From contig JAJEFB010000022.1 in assembly GCA_022820665.1 (NCBI GenBank), positions 1 through 64,000 on the forward strand: DNA of 64,000 nucleotides, given 5' to 3'. Position numbers and translations under genes: made by a program. This document shows, piece after piece, positions 1 through 9,566 of this stretch (its first letter is position 1; each line of letters starts with the position of its first letter). Source of the stretch: Anaerolineae bacterium (GTDB lineage Bacteria; Chloroflexota; Anaerolineae; Aggregatilineales; Phototrophicaceae). The notes under the pieces were generated by a model. The model ran no database searches. It saw nothing but the letters and a program-made list of their open reading frames with translations, and had not been told where the DNA came from.

Positions 1-94
1 AACGAGTCAACCGAATGCTGAGGCGACTTTTCCGTCCCAAAGGAGCATTTCATTCCAGACTGGGATTAATCGCCGCTGTTGCCCGGGTACTCAA

Positions 95-139
95 TCCTTT
101 TCGGCTCATTTGAATTTCAACCGAAAAGGATACACTACC
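95..139 (+). repeat. Dispersed intergenic repeat, copy 1, with hairpin
   Basis: Positions 115-139 carry TTTCAACCG followed by AAAAGGATACACTACC, the consensus of a repeat found at least five more times in this window (33298-33322, 33628-33652, 47606-47630, 47639-47663, 47767-47791). Here TCCTTTTCGG at 95-104 is the exact reverse complement of CCGAAAAGGA at 121-130, so this copy can fold into a 10-bp hairpin. It lies just upstream of the promoter of the small coiled-coil gene. Confidence 0.75.
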
Positions 140-151
140 GCCGAGCGGCTT

Positions 152-180
152 TTGTTTAGTGACGCTCGCTGTGCTAGAAT
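152..180 (+). promoter_or_regulatory. Probable sigma-70 promoter of the coiled-coil gene
   Basis: TTGTTT (152-157), a 17-base spacer and TAGAAT (175-180), with TG one base before the -10 (extended -10). The start codon of the small coiled-coil gene is 40 bases downstream of the -10. Called by eye from hexamer match and spacing. Confidence 0.5.
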
Positions 181-219
181 AATGGTGCCATCGCGCTGGA
201 AAATTGTGGAGAAGAAGAC

Positions 220-507
220 ATGGAACAAGAGAGACTCGATGAACTTAATGAATTGCGCTTCCGCCAATTGGAGAAACTAACCAGCGCATTTATCGAAGGA
301 CAACAAGACTCCATACAGATACTGACGGAACATACCCGGCGGTTGGGCAGAATAGAAAAACGCTTGGATAGCCTTGAAAAGCGCATGGATAGCCTTGAAA
401 AGCGTATGGATAGCCTTGAAAAACGTATGGATAGGGTTGAAGAACTCTTGACGCTGGCGCTTGATGATCTCGCGTTTATAAGGGAAATCCTCAAACCTGG
501 GGAATGA
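220..507 (+). CDS. Small coiled-coil protein with tandem heptad-pair repeats
   Basis: 95-residue soluble protein with no signal peptide or membrane segment. Residues about 45-77 are four imperfect copies of a seven-residue unit (SLEKRMD and variants), encoded by 21-bp DNA repeats, so the middle should form a continuous coiled coil. The ends are also helical and charged, and the C-terminus is Leu-rich. GGAG about 9 bases before the ATG serves as ribosome binding site, and a good promoter lies at 152-180. The unit resembles the heptads of small DUF-type coiled-coil proteins often found near toxin or nuclease genes, but nothing here assigns a function. The next gene, clpC, is convergent. Confidence 0.7.
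   Translation: MEQERLDELNELRFRQLEKLTSAFIEGQQDSIQILTEHTRRLGRIEKRLDSLEKRMDSLEKRMDSLEKRMDRVEELLTLALDDLAFIREILKPGE
364..447 (+). repeat. In-frame 21-bp tandem repeat (4 units)
   Basis: Four consecutive 21-base units start at 364, 385, 406 and 427. The first three differ at only a few positions (GATAGCCTTGAAAA core) and the fourth is diverged. Each unit encodes one coiled-coil heptad, so copy-number change by slippage would lengthen or shorten the rod without a frameshift. Confidence 0.85.
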
Positions 508-597
508 GACCGCGCCCGGGTATGATGAAGGGGATGCAAAACGCTCCTGACTCGCTGAGGACGACCCGCAATCTGTTTTAAATCAGTAAAAAAAAAC

Positions 598-3096
598 CTA
601 AACCGGCGCCTCGAGTTCGTCGGCGACCTCGTCCTCTTCGACGCTCATCATCATGAGCGCGCCATCGTCGTCTACGTCAATGCGGACCACGCTCGCCAAG
701 CCGAACTCTCCCGAAAGAATGCCGTCCGACAAACGATCTTCGATTTCGTTTTGAATCAACCGGCGCAGAGGACGCGCGCCGTATTCGGGATCATATCCGT
801 TTTCCGCCAGCCATTCGCTGCCGGCATCAGTCAATTCCAGCGTGATTGCATGCTCGAGCAGACGTTCCCGAACCTTATTCAGTTCGAGGTCGACGATCAG
901 CTTGATCTCGTCACGGGTAAGCGAGCGGAAGATGATGGTCGCGTCGACGCGATTGAGGAATTCGGGGCGGAACATGCGATGCAACTGGTCCGTCACATTG
1001 CGGCTCATGTCTTGGTAGGCTTCTTCGTCCATCTTGTCGAAATCGAGTTGTGTATTGAAACCCAGACCGGAGTTGGGCTTGATCAAGTCCGCGCCGACAT
1101 TGCTGGTCATAACAATCATGGCATTGCGGAAATCGACGCGGCGCCCACGGGCGTCGGTCAATGTGCCTTCTTCCATGATTTGCAGCAACATGTTGAAGGC
1201 TTCCGGATGCGCCTTTTCCACTTCGTCAAAAACGATAATGCTATACGGACGACGGCGAACGGCTTCGGTCAACTGACCGGCGTCTTCGTAGCCGACATAA
1301 CCGGGTGGGGCGCCTACCAAGCGCGCCACCGAGTGGCGTTCCATGAATTCGCTCATATCGAGCTGGATTAGCGCCTCTTCGCTGCCAAAAAGGAATTCTG
1401 CTAACGCTTTTGTCAGTTCGGTTTTGCCCACACCGGTGGGACCGAGAAACATAAAGGAGCCGATCGGGCGCCGCGGATCTTTCAGGCCGGCGCGGGCGCG
1501 GCGCACGGCTTTGCTGATAGAGACGATTGCTTCGTGCTGGCCGACAATCCGCTCGTGCAGTTTGTCTTCCATCTCCATCAGGCGAGCGCTTTCCTCGTTG
1601 GCGATTCGCGTGACCGGGATGCCGGTCCACATGGCTGCGACTTCGGAAATATCGTCGCCGAGCAAGCGCGGCTGGCCAGTTTCTTCATTCCAGTTGTGGC
1701 GGATATCCGCCAGTGTCGCATCCAGAGATGCGTGGCGCGACTTGAGCGTATCGGCTTCCTGTTGTTCGCCGGCGACTTCCGCCAACTCAATCTCGTCACT
1801 TAGTTCCTCGAGCTCGTCCATCACCCGGCGGACCGCAGCGGCTTCCGGACTCTTGTACATGCGCAGTCGCGCCGCGGCTTCGTCTATCAGATCAATGGCT
1901 TTGTCAGGCAGAAAACGATCGGGGATATAACGCGCGGATAAATTGGCGGCGGTTTCGATGGCGTCATCGGTGATTTCAACATTGTGATGATCTTGATAAG
2001 GGAATTTGATACCTTGCAAAATCTCGATTGTTTCTTCGATCGTCGGTTCGTCAACCTGGATCTGCTGAAAACGCCGTTCAAGCGCGGCGTCGCTCTCGAT
2101 GTGCTTGCGGTACTCGTCCAGCGTGGTCGCGCCGATACATTGCAGTTCGCCACGCGCCAGCGCCGGCTTAAGGATATTGGCGGCGTCGACGCTGCTGCCG
2201 GCGGAACCGGCGCCCACCAACATGTGCACTTCGTCGATGAACAGGATCGTGTCCGACGCCTTGAGTTCTTCAATTACACGCTTAAGCCGTTCTTCAAATT
2301 GGCCACGGTACATGGTGCCGGCGACGAGAGAGCCAACATCCAACTGCAAGACACGCTTGTTGAGCAGTGGCTTGGGCGTGTCGCCCTCGACGATGCGCTG
2401 CGCCAAACCTTCAACGATGGCTGTCTTGCCCACACCGGGTTCGCCGATCAAAGCAGGATTGTTCTTGCGTCGCCGGCTTAGCACCTGGATGACGCGCTCT
2501 ATTTCCATTTCCCGTCCGACCACGGGGTCCAGCTTTCCGGTTTCTGCCAGGCTGGTCAGGTCGGTGGCTAGTTGATCCACCAGTGGCGTATTATCCTTGC
2601 GCGAGGGCCTGCCAGTCGGGCGGTCCTGCATTTTCTGCTGGGATTGCACGGGGCTTTCTTGCAGCACCTTGCTGGTCTGGCGACGCACTTCTTCCGGGCT
2701 CACACCCAGGCGGCGCAATACATCCAGGGCGATGCCCTCTTGTTGGCGCACCAAACCGAGCAGCAGGTGCTCGGTGCCGATATAGTGATGTCCCATACGG
2801 CGCGCTTCGTCCACAGCGAGTTCCAAAACCTTTTTGGTCCCCGGGGACAGATCAAGCTGGGTATTGCTGGATTTTCCTTCGGAAGTAGAGAGACGCGTTA
2901 CCAACTCTTCGACGCGTCGCAGGTCCAATCCCAGGTCGCGCAGCACCCGGCCGGCGACCCCGCCTTCTTCTCTCATCAACCCCAGCAGCAAGTGCTCAGT
3001 ACCAATTTGGTGATGCTGTAAGCGTTCCGCCTCATCCTGCGCCAGGCTTAGCACGCGCCGCGCCCGTTGTGTAAAGCGTTCCATTTTGTTTGGCAC
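598..3096 (-). CDS. clpC: ATP-dependent Clp protease ATP-binding subunit ClpC
   Basis: Class I HSP100/Clp AAA+ unfoldase that feeds substrates to ClpP in the cytoplasm. Order of domains: double Clp-N repeat (about 1-150), first AAA+ with Walker A GEPGVGKT (218-225) and Walker B ILFIDE (284-289), a short UVR-like middle region (about 420-475), second AAA+ with GPTGVGKT (552-559) and IVFDEVEK (621-628), and the C-terminal D2-small domain. The LGF tripeptide at about 678-680 is the usual ClpP-docking loop. The 832-residue length is typical. A GTG start is chosen because GGAGGG lies 7 bases upstream. No CtsR or CIRCE operator was seen upstream. A paralogue lies at 5512-8097. Confidence 0.95.
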   Translation of the reverse strand: MPNKMERFTQRARRVLSLAQDEAERLQHHQIGTEHLLLGLMREEGGVAGRVLRDLGLDLRRVEELVTRLSTSEGKSSNTQLDLSPGTKKVLELAVDEARRMGHHYIGTEHLLLGLVRQQEGIALDVLRRLGVSPEEVRRQTSKVLQESPVQSQQKMQDRPTGRPSRKDNTPLVDQLATDLTSLAETGKLDPVVGREMEIERVIQVLSRRRKNNPALIGEPGVGKTAIVEGLAQRIVEGDTPKPLLNKRVLQLDVGSLVAGTMYRGQFEERLKRVIEELKASDTILFIDEVHMLVGAGSAGSSVDAANILKPALARGELQCIGATTLDEYRKHIESDAALERRFQQIQVDEPTIEETIEILQGIKFPYQDHHNVEITDDAIETAANLSARYIPDRFLPDKAIDLIDEAAARLRMYKSPEAAAVRRVMDELEELSDEIELAEVAGEQQEADTLKSRHASLDATLADIRHNWNEETGQPRLLGDDISEVAAMWTGIPVTRIANEESARLMEMEDKLHERIVGQHEAIVSISKAVRRARAGLKDPRRPIGSFMFLGPTGVGKTELTKALAEFLFGSEEALIQLDMSEFMERHSVARLVGAPPGYVGYEDAGQLTEAVRRRPYSIIVFDEVEKAHPEAFNMLLQIMEEGTLTDARGRRVDFRNAMIVMTSNVGADLIKPNSGLGFNTQLDFDKMDEEAYQDMSRNVTDQLHRMFRPEFLNRVDATIIFRSLTRDEIKLIVDLELNKVRERLLEHAITLELTDAGSEWLAENGYDPEYGARPLRRLIQNEIEDRLSDGILSGEFGLASVVRIDVDDDGALMMMSVEEDEVADELEAPV

Positions 3097-3613
3097 GGTT
3101 CATCCCTCCATCTTCAAAGGTGCGCGCCATAGTTGACTACAACTGTCCCATTGACATACGGATACGCGCCTGGGCGTATATTCTGTTGGTATCCGCTTGA
3201 ATATGAGCCGTTCATGCGCAAGACAAGTCCTTCTCCATTCCTCTCGCCGACCCAATCACGACCGTTCGCGGCAAAGGCTATTGTTCTTGCATTGGACTGC
3301 TCAACAGGACTGTTAATCTGCACCTAGTTTGTCTTTTGGATTATGACCGCAAGCGGCGATATTGTATCCTGGGCGGTCCGGCGAAATCGCAAAACGCGCA
3401 TCTCAAAAAACAGAACGTGTCGGCTATTATACCAATTGCTTTGCACTAAGCGGTAGACCTCCGTTGCGGGATCGCGAAAAGACCTTTAGTAAAACCTATT
3501 CATCGTATGCTAGCGGAGACCATAGAAATTATCAACGCAAAACCGTCATTTTGCACGAATAACTCATTTATCATTTAGTCGGAACAGAACCGTAACACTT
3601 CAGTTGGAAAACG
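3097..3613. other. Intergenic region upstream of clpC
   Basis: About 500 bases between the clpC start and the terminator of the S1 gene. On the minus strand it holds a TATAAT at 3426-3431 preceded by TGG (an extended -10) with no good -35, about 330 bases before the clpC start. Short open frames here lack ribosome binding sites. No heat-shock operator was recognised. Confidence 0.4.
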
Positions 3614-3637
3614 AAAAAGGCACCTGCGTGGGTGCCT
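3614..3637 (-). terminator. Rho-independent terminator of the S1-domain gene
   Basis: Read on the minus strand, AGGCACC and GGTGCCT form a perfect 7-bp stem around a 6-base loop, followed by TTTTT. It lies about 130 bases after the stop of the S1-domain gene and separates it from clpC. Confidence 0.8.
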
Positions 3638-3705
3638 CTGTTTGTGAAAACCGCGTTGCTTATGCGACGAGAAGGATTACTATTCTGCGTGAGCGCGACA
3701 TTCCT

Positions 3706-3739
3706 GGAACCTTTTCGCCGGTTACGCGCCGAGCGCCTC
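3706..3739 (+). repeat. Dispersed repeat, second family, copy in the S1 3' region
   Basis: CCTTTTCGCCGGTTACGCG, then CCGAGCGCCTC, matches 51829-51864 with few differences (CCTTTTCGCCAGTTGCGCG, then CCGAGAGGCTC). It sits between the S1 gene stop and its terminator. Confidence 0.5.
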
Positions 3740-3766
3740 CTAGCGAATCGCAATTGGCAGGTTTGC

Positions 3767-5323
3767 TTAATCTTCAGTATGCGCCTCCGGCTCGGCCGGT
3801 GGATCCTTTGGCAATGAGGCGGATTCCTGAATTGCCATTTCCCAGTCAAGATCCAGATACTCGGTCGAATTCACGGATTTCAAACTCAAGCCGAGTCGTC
3901 GTTCTTTGATATCGATCTTAACAATACGCAAGACCAGTTCTTCACCGCGCTTGACAACCTCCCGCGGATGGCTCACACGCTCGCCGGACAGTTCCGAAAT
4001 GTGGATCAAACCTTCTACCGCGTCGTTGTCGATCAAGCGCGCGAATGCGCCAAACTTGGTGAGTTTCGTGACGCGACCGCGTACCAGTTGACCTCGTCGT
4101 AACGAGCCGGCAATTTCGTCCCACGGGTCACTCATTATGCGACGCCGACTGAGGCCAATCCGCCTCGCGTCAGAATTGATGCTGATGACTTCAACCTCGA
4201 CTTCGTCGCCGACGCTGACCACCTGTCGGGGGTGAGTGATGTGCCCCCAAGCCAACTCGGTCAGGTGTACCAAGCCCTCGGCGCCGCCGATATCGACAAA
4301 GGCGCCAAATGTTTCTAGGCTGACGACCGTTCCTTTGCGGATCTCGCCGAGGGTGAGTTCTTCAATCAGTTCTCGTTTGCGCCGCTGGCGGACTTCGCGC
4401 ATGGCGGCTCGTTCGGACAGGATTAGACGATTGCGCTTGCGATCAACTTCCATTACCTTGACGCCGATCGGCTGATTAACCATCGGGCTGTAACGCTCTT
4501 CTGGTGTTTCGCCAGACATGCCCCTCGCGCGTTCCTCTGCCAGTTGGCTTTGTGGCACGAAACCGCGCAGCCGCCCGAAGCGCACGATCAATCCGCCTTT
4601 GTTATAGCCACCGATCAAAGCTTCATAAACGTTTTTGGATTTGGCGAATTCTTCGGCTTTGCGCCAATCAAGTTCTTCAAGCGCGTGGTTGATGGACAAG
4701 ACAGTCTCGCCACGATGGTTGCGGGGATTAACGACGTAGACATCGACTTCGGCGCCGACGACCAGAGATTCGAGCATTTTGCGCGTCATCAACTCCAGTT
4801 CGCGCCCGGGCACCAAGCCCTCTTCACCGTCCCCAAGATCCACGAACACCGCAGTAGGCGAGGTCTTGGTAATGACACCGCTGGAGATCTGACCTCGGCG
4901 ATATTTGGGCGGATCGTCGTCCTTGGGCGCCCCTTCTGTCTTGGTCTGGGCGGGACTCTCACTGGCGGGCTCCCGGGCTTCAGATTCCGCAGGCGCCGCT
5001 ACCTGTTCAGGCTCTGATTGCTCGGCGACCGGATCCGCTGTGACATCCGTTCCATCATTTGACGGTACGCTGTCCGCTTCGCTTGCCTCTGCCGTCGCAT
5101 TCGCTTGAACAACGGCATTTGATTCAGCGTCGGGAGACTTCAATTCATCCGGATTATCGTTGTTGCCGGACCTTGTCTCTGCCGCCGCGTTCTCGCCTGC
5201 CACGCCAGCGTCTTCCGTTGAAGCGTCCGCGTTCTCGGCGGCAACCGCGTCTTCCTGCGACAACTCGGCGGACGACTCGCTCTCTATGATCTCGTCGCCC
5301 TTGCCTAGTTCTTCTGCGCTCAT
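3767..5323 (-). CDS. S1 RNA-binding domain protein (ribosomal protein S1-like)
   Basis: 518 residues. The first 140 are low-complexity, acidic and rich in Ala, Glu, Ser and Asp, followed by four S1/OB-fold repeats. The repeat starting RRGQISSGVITK is at about 143-210, with further copies at about 225-300, 315-385 and 400-475. The third and fourth carry the classic FGAFVDI...GLVH and FGAFARL...GLIH signatures. Such proteins bind mRNA and aid translation initiation as S1, or act in RNA turnover. The acidic extension and the absence of six repeats distinguish it from E. coli RpsA. The ATG has AGGAC six bases upstream. It lies between two clpC paralogues on the same strand. Confidence 0.85.
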   Translation of the reverse strand: MSAEELGKGDEIIESESSAELSQEDAVAAENADASTEDAGVAGENAAAETRSGNNDNPDELKSPDAESNAVVQANATAEASEADSVPSNDGTDVTADPVAEQSEPEQVAAPAESEAREPASESPAQTKTEGAPKDDDPPKYRRGQISSGVITKTSPTAVFVDLGDGEEGLVPGRELELMTRKMLESLVVGAEVDVYVVNPRNHRGETVLSINHALEELDWRKAEEFAKSKNVYEALIGGYNKGGLIVRFGRLRGFVPQSQLAEERARGMSGETPEERYSPMVNQPIGVKVMEVDRKRNRLILSERAAMREVRQRRKRELIEELTLGEIRKGTVVSLETFGAFVDIGGAEGLVHLTELAWGHITHPRQVVSVGDEVEVEVISINSDARRIGLSRRRIMSDPWDEIAGSLRRGQLVRGRVTKLTKFGAFARLIDNDAVEGLIHISELSGERVSHPREVVKRGEELVLRIVKIDIKERRLGLSLKSVNSTEYLDLDWEMAIQESASLPKDPPAEPEAHTED

Positions 5324-5511
5324 AGTTGTGTCCTACGTCCGTTACCCAGAGTTTCGGACACAATTATAGCCAGTGCGAAGGCAGAATCAAAGGACTAATT
5401 GACCAACAGGACATAATTGGCGCGGGCTAGGAGTTCTGTCATCGGCGCCGAATATAGCGAAGCGCGGGAGTCGTCTGGATCTGCCTTGGCGCAACGGCGA
5501 TCGGGAACTGC

Positions 5512-8097
5512 TCAGTTCTCGTCATCCGCCGTTTGCGAGAGAAAATCGGCGTATTCTTCGTCATCAAACTCGTCGTTGTAGTATTCGCCGTTCTGATAGC
5601 CGCCGTCGTAATAGTCCTCAAGCTCGCTATCGTAATCATCAGCGCCGTCGGCGTAATCGCTCTGTTGGTCGACATGTCCGGAGAAGCGAAGCTGCCCATC
5701 GTGCTCGTCGATGACGATTAGGTCGCCGTCATCAAAATCGCCCTTGAGCAATTGTACGCTCAATGGATTCTCGATATGTCTCTGTACGGCTCTGCGCAGC
5801 GGACGGGCGCCAAATTGAGGATCGAAACCTTGTTTCGCCAGCCAATAGCGCGCTGGTTCGGTGAGATGGATCGCCAAGCCCGATTCCTGCATCCGTTCCG
5901 CCAACCCTCGGATTTGCAGGTCGACCATTTGCTCGACGGCTTGAAGGGTGAGCGGTTCAAAAATGATGACCTCGTCGATGCGATTGAGGAATTCTGGCCG
6001 GAAGGTGTCGCGCATGGCTTTTTCGATTTCACGATGGTCGGCGAGGGCGCGGTCGTCATGCTGTAAAAATCCCAGGGCGCCGCCTTGCTTGGCAAACTCC
6101 GTGCCCAGGTTGCTCGTCATAATCAGCACGGTATTGCGGAAATCGACGATGTGACCCTGCCCGTCCGTCATGCGTCCGTCTTCCAGCACTTGCAGCAGCG
6201 CGCTCCAAACATCAGGATGGGCTTTTTCGATCTCATCAAAGAGCACGACGCGGTAGGGACGGCGGCGTACGGCTTCGGTTAGCTGGCCCCCCGCCTCGTA
6301 ACCAACATAGCCGGGTGGCGCGCCGAACAGGCGGCTGACCGTATGCTTTTCGCGGTATTCGCTCATATCGACGCGCACCAGCGTGTCTTCATCATCGAAC
6401 ATGAACTCCGCGAGCGCCTTTGCCAATTCGGTTTTGCCCACGCCGCTTGACCCGAGAAAGATGAAGGAGCCGATCGGGCGTTTGGGATCCTTCAAGCCGC
6501 TTCGGGCGCGGCGAATGGCATCCGCGAGCGCGGCCACAGCATTTTCTTGCCCTATCACGCGCTCGTTAATGACCTCTTCCATCCGCAGCAGTTTTTCCGA
6601 TTCGGTTTCGAGCATGCTCTGCACCGGGATACCGGTCCACTGCTCAACCACCTGGGCGACATTGTCCGCGGTGACGACCTCGTCCAGTGTGTGTTCCTGC
6701 CGCCAAGCGTGGCGCGCGTGATCGAATTCCTCCTCCACCTGGATTCGCTGCATTTTGCAGTCGGCTGCCCGCTCATAATCTCGCGCCAGGCCCGCAGCTT
6801 GCTCTTCTATCGCCAATTGATCGATCGTTTCACGCATTTCTTTCAAGCGTGGCGGCATGGAAAAGAGCGCGACACGCAACTTTGCTGACGCTTCGTCCAA
6901 CAGGTCAATGGCTTTGTCGGGCAGCTTGCGCTCGGTCAGGTACCTCGCGGACAAACGCGCGGCCGCTTCGATGGCGTCGTCGGCGATTGTCAAGTTGTGG
7001 TGGGCTTCGTAACGATCGCGGACGCCAAAGAGCATCTCAATCGTGTCTTCAATATTCGGCTCTTCCACGAAGATCGGCGCGAAGCGGCGATCAAGCGCGC
7101 TGTCTTTTTCGACATGTTGTCGATACTCGTCCATTGTCGTGGCGCCGACCGTCTGCAATTCGCCGCGCGCCAAAGCCGGCTTCATCATGTTGCCGGCATC
7201 CATGGCGCCGGAAGCGGCTCCCGCGCCGACAACCTGGTGCAATTCGTCAATGAAGAGAATGATTTCGCCATCGGAACGCTGGATTTCATCAATCGTCGCT
7301 TTCAAGCGTTCTTCAAATTCGCCGCGGAAACGGCTGCCTGCCAACATGCCGCTGAGGTCAAGGCTGAGTACGCGCTTGCCCAAGAGCAAATCGGGCACGT
7401 CGCTGGAAGCGATCTTCTGCGCCAGTCCCTCTACGATGGCAGTTTTGCCGACGCCGGCTTCGCCAATGAGCACCGGGTTGTTCTTGGTACGGCGGCTCAA
7501 TACCTGGATGACGCGCTGGATCTCTCCGTCGCGGCCAACGACAGGATCCAGTTTGCCTTCCATCGCCATACGTGTCAGATCGCGGCTGTATTTCTCCAGG
7601 GTGCGATAGCGACTTTCGGCTTGCGGATCGGTGACGCGCTGGCCGCCGCGGATATCTTTGACCGTATCGGATACGCGGTCTCGTGTAATATTCATATCTT
7701 CAAAGAGTTTGGAGATGGCGGTGTTCCGCTCACCGAACAGCGCAAGGAAGATATGCTCGGTACTGATGTATTCGTCGCGCAAGCGGTTCGCTTCTTCGTT
7801 GGCGCGGTCGATAACGCTCTTGAGGCGCGGCGTGATGAAGACCTGATTTGTACCATGTCCGTAGATCGTTGCTGTACGCGGGCTTTGACGGAGCACGTCA
7901 TCCACGCGCGAGCGCATCGCGGCAATGTCTATCGAAAGACGTTCCAGGATCTGCTGGACGACGCCGTCGCTCTGTTCCAGAAGCGCGAGCAAGATGTGCT
8001 CGCTGTCGACTTGTGTATGGCCATAACGCTGCAGAATATCATAGGCGCGGTGGGCTGCGTCTTGCGCGCGTTCGGTGAATCGGTCAAATCGTAGCAT
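5512..8097 (-). CDS. Second ClpC-type AAA+ unfoldase with acidic tail
   Basis: 861 residues, with the same layout as ClpC: Clp-N repeats (about 1-150), AAA+ 1 with GEAGVGKT (212-219) and LFIDE (281-285), a short middle domain (about 410-465), and AAA+ 2 with GSSGVGKT (549-556). An ALGF loop in AAA+ 2 suggests it can still dock on ClpP. The last ~52 residues (about 810-861) are unusual: almost only Asp, Glu, Tyr, Gly and Asn. That tail could recruit substrates or adaptors, but this is inference. GAGGGA six bases before the ATG supports the start. A 15-base palindrome lies 63 bases upstream. Confidence 0.9.
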   Translation of the reverse strand: MLRFDRFTERAQDAAHRAYDILQRYGHTQVDSEHILLALLEQSDGVVQQILERLSIDIAAMRSRVDDVLRQSPRTATIYGHGTNQVFITPRLKSVIDRANEEANRLRDEYISTEHIFLALFGERNTAISKLFEDMNITRDRVSDTVKDIRGGQRVTDPQAESRYRTLEKYSRDLTRMAMEGKLDPVVGRDGEIQRVIQVLSRRTKNNPVLIGEAGVGKTAIVEGLAQKIASSDVPDLLLGKRVLSLDLSGMLAGSRFRGEFEERLKATIDEIQRSDGEIILFIDELHQVVGAGAASGAMDAGNMMKPALARGELQTVGATTMDEYRQHVEKDSALDRRFAPIFVEEPNIEDTIEMLFGVRDRYEAHHNLTIADDAIEAAARLSARYLTERKLPDKAIDLLDEASAKLRVALFSMPPRLKEMRETIDQLAIEEQAAGLARDYERAADCKMQRIQVEEEFDHARHAWRQEHTLDEVVTADNVAQVVEQWTGIPVQSMLETESEKLLRMEEVINERVIGQENAVAALADAIRRARSGLKDPKRPIGSFIFLGSSGVGKTELAKALAEFMFDDEDTLVRVDMSEYREKHTVSRLFGAPPGYVGYEAGGQLTEAVRRRPYRVVLFDEIEKAHPDVWSALLQVLEDGRMTDGQGHIVDFRNTVLIMTSNLGTEFAKQGGALGFLQHDDRALADHREIEKAMRDTFRPEFLNRIDEVIIFEPLTLQAVEQMVDLQIRGLAERMQESGLAIHLTEPARYWLAKQGFDPQFGARPLRRAVQRHIENPLSVQLLKGDFDDGDLIVIDEHDGQLRFSGHVDQQSDYADGADDYDSELEDYYDGGYQNGEYYNDEFDDEEYADFLSQTADDEN

Positions 8098-8159
8098 TAA
8101 TGGTCCCTCGCGACTCTGGCGGCAGTTGAGTGCAATTGTAATCCGATTTTAGCGGAGAA

Positions 8160-8174
8160 ATGTAGACTCTACAT
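8160..8174. promoter_or_regulatory. Perfect palindrome upstream of the second clpC (candidate operator)
   Basis: ATGTAGACTCTACAT is a 7-bp inverted repeat around one base, 63 bases upstream of the start of the 861-residue Clp protein. It does not resemble CIRCE or the CtsR box. The rest of 8098-8392 holds an AT-rich stretch near 8370 and no gene. Confidence 0.35.
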
Positions 8175-8392
8175 GGATACGCGCCCTGTATCTACTGCAC
8201 GATTTTTAAAAGAAATCATTCTTTTCGGACCCGCTGGAAAGAATCTTGATCCAGGAAAAGTACCATCCCCGAAGTAACCCAAAATGCGAGCAAATCCGGA
8301 AGTCAGACACGAAAAATGCCTGACGCTACATTAATCCGATACCAGCGTGTCGTCACGGTTTCAGCGAAATATATATATAGCCACTAGATCTT

Positions 8393-9559
8393 TTAAAGTT
8401 GTGAATACACGCTCAACAACTCTCCGGCAACCTTCTCCCACGTATAACTCTCTGCAACAAGCCGCCGCGCCGCCATACCCATTCGCCGGCGCAGATCTAC
8501 GTCGACCAGCAATTCCCGCAGCTTGACCGCAAAAGCCTCCACCGACGCCTCTACCACAAATCCAGCAGCCGCGATCTCAACTTCCGGCATATTGCAGCCT
8601 GGCGAAATGACTGCCGGCATCCCGGCCGCCAGCGCCTCCAGCACAGCCATCGACAATCCTTCGCCTCTCGCGGGCAGAGCGAAGACATCACTTGCGGCCA
8701 ATGCTTCCAGGCGTTCGTCGCTGCCTAGATATCCGGTGCAGACAATGCGGGAGTCCTCAGCCGCCAATGCCTGCACCTCTGATAACATGCCTTCGTCGGG
8801 CCCGACGATCAGCAGACGCGCATGCTCGACTTTAGCGCGCTGAAAAGCGCGGACAAGTACATCCACGCCCTTTCTCGCTTGCAGACGGCCAAGGAACAAG
8901 ACAGTTGGCGCGTTGTCCAGGCCATGGCGACGCCGGAAGAGGTCAGCAGGGGGCAATTCGGTGAAATCCTTCAAATGAACACCGTTGGGAATGACATTGA
9001 AAGTCGTAGGCTTCTGACGCTTGCCGAATCGCGCCCATATTTCCCTGACCTCGCTGAGTTCCGTTTCGGTCAAAGCTATCACATGGTCGATGCGCTGGGC
9101 GACCGCGGGGGAAAGCAGCCGGTCCCAGACAGTCTTGAGTCGTCCCCGCCCCGTGGACATATTCAGCGTACCGTGGGGAGATAGTACGATCGGTATGCCA
9201 AGCGCTTGTGCAACCGGCGTGACCAGCAAGTTTTCAACGGTGCGAAACTCGTGAACGTGCAGAATATCAACGGTTGGCAAAATGGAAAGGGCGGCCCGCT
9301 TCATGCTGCGAGGCGTAGAAAGGTTGAGCTTTCCACGCAGCCGAGTAGACAGATTCGGCCGTCGCAAGATTCTTACGCCGTCAATCTCTTCCTCTGCGGG
9401 TCCACGATACCGAGCAGTTTGATCCAGGGCGTCTGTGGTCAAAACCGTGACTTGATTCCCGCTGGCGGCGAGCGATGTCGTCATGCCTTCGGCCGCCCGC
9501 ACCACGCCGCCAAAGGCATAAGCCGGTTGGAAATAGGGCGTCAGGTGTAAGATGTGCAA
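8393..9559 (-). CDS. Family 4 glycosyltransferase
   Basis: 388-residue GT-B fold retaining glycosyltransferase of family GT4, expected to act at the cytoplasmic membrane face in exopolysaccharide or lipid-linked glycan assembly. The N-terminal acceptor domain opens MHILHLTPYFQPAYAFGG. The C-terminal donor domain has VIPNGVHLKDF, FLGRLQARKGVDVL and the E-x7-E motif in ARGEGLSMAVLEALAAG. No transmembrane segment is seen. It starts 7 bases after the flippase gene stop, so the two are almost certainly co-transcribed. The sugar and acceptor cannot be told from sequence. Confidence 0.85.
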   Translation of the reverse strand: MHILHLTPYFQPAYAFGGVVRAAEGMTTSLAASGNQVTVLTTDALDQTARYRGPAEEEIDGVRILRRPNLSTRLRGKLNLSTPRSMKRAALSILPTVDILHVHEFRTVENLLVTPVAQALGIPIVLSPHGTLNMSTGRGRLKTVWDRLLSPAVAQRIDHVIALTETELSEVREIWARFGKRQKPTTFNVIPNGVHLKDFTELPPADLFRRRHGLDNAPTVLFLGRLQARKGVDVLVRAFQRAKVEHARLLIVGPDEGMLSEVQALAAEDSRIVCTGYLGSDERLEALAASDVFALPARGEGLSMAVLEALAAGMPAVISPGCNMPEVEIAAAGFVVEASVEAFAVKLRELLVDVDLRRRMGMAARRLVAESYTWEKVAGELLSVYSQL

Positions 9560-9566
9560 TTCTATG

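Noticed and set aside
3114..3323. 69-residue minus-strand frame just upstream of clpC
   Set aside because: Opens with GTG immediately after a stop codon, has no ribosome binding site, and its composition is consistent with chance in this gap; no family recognised.
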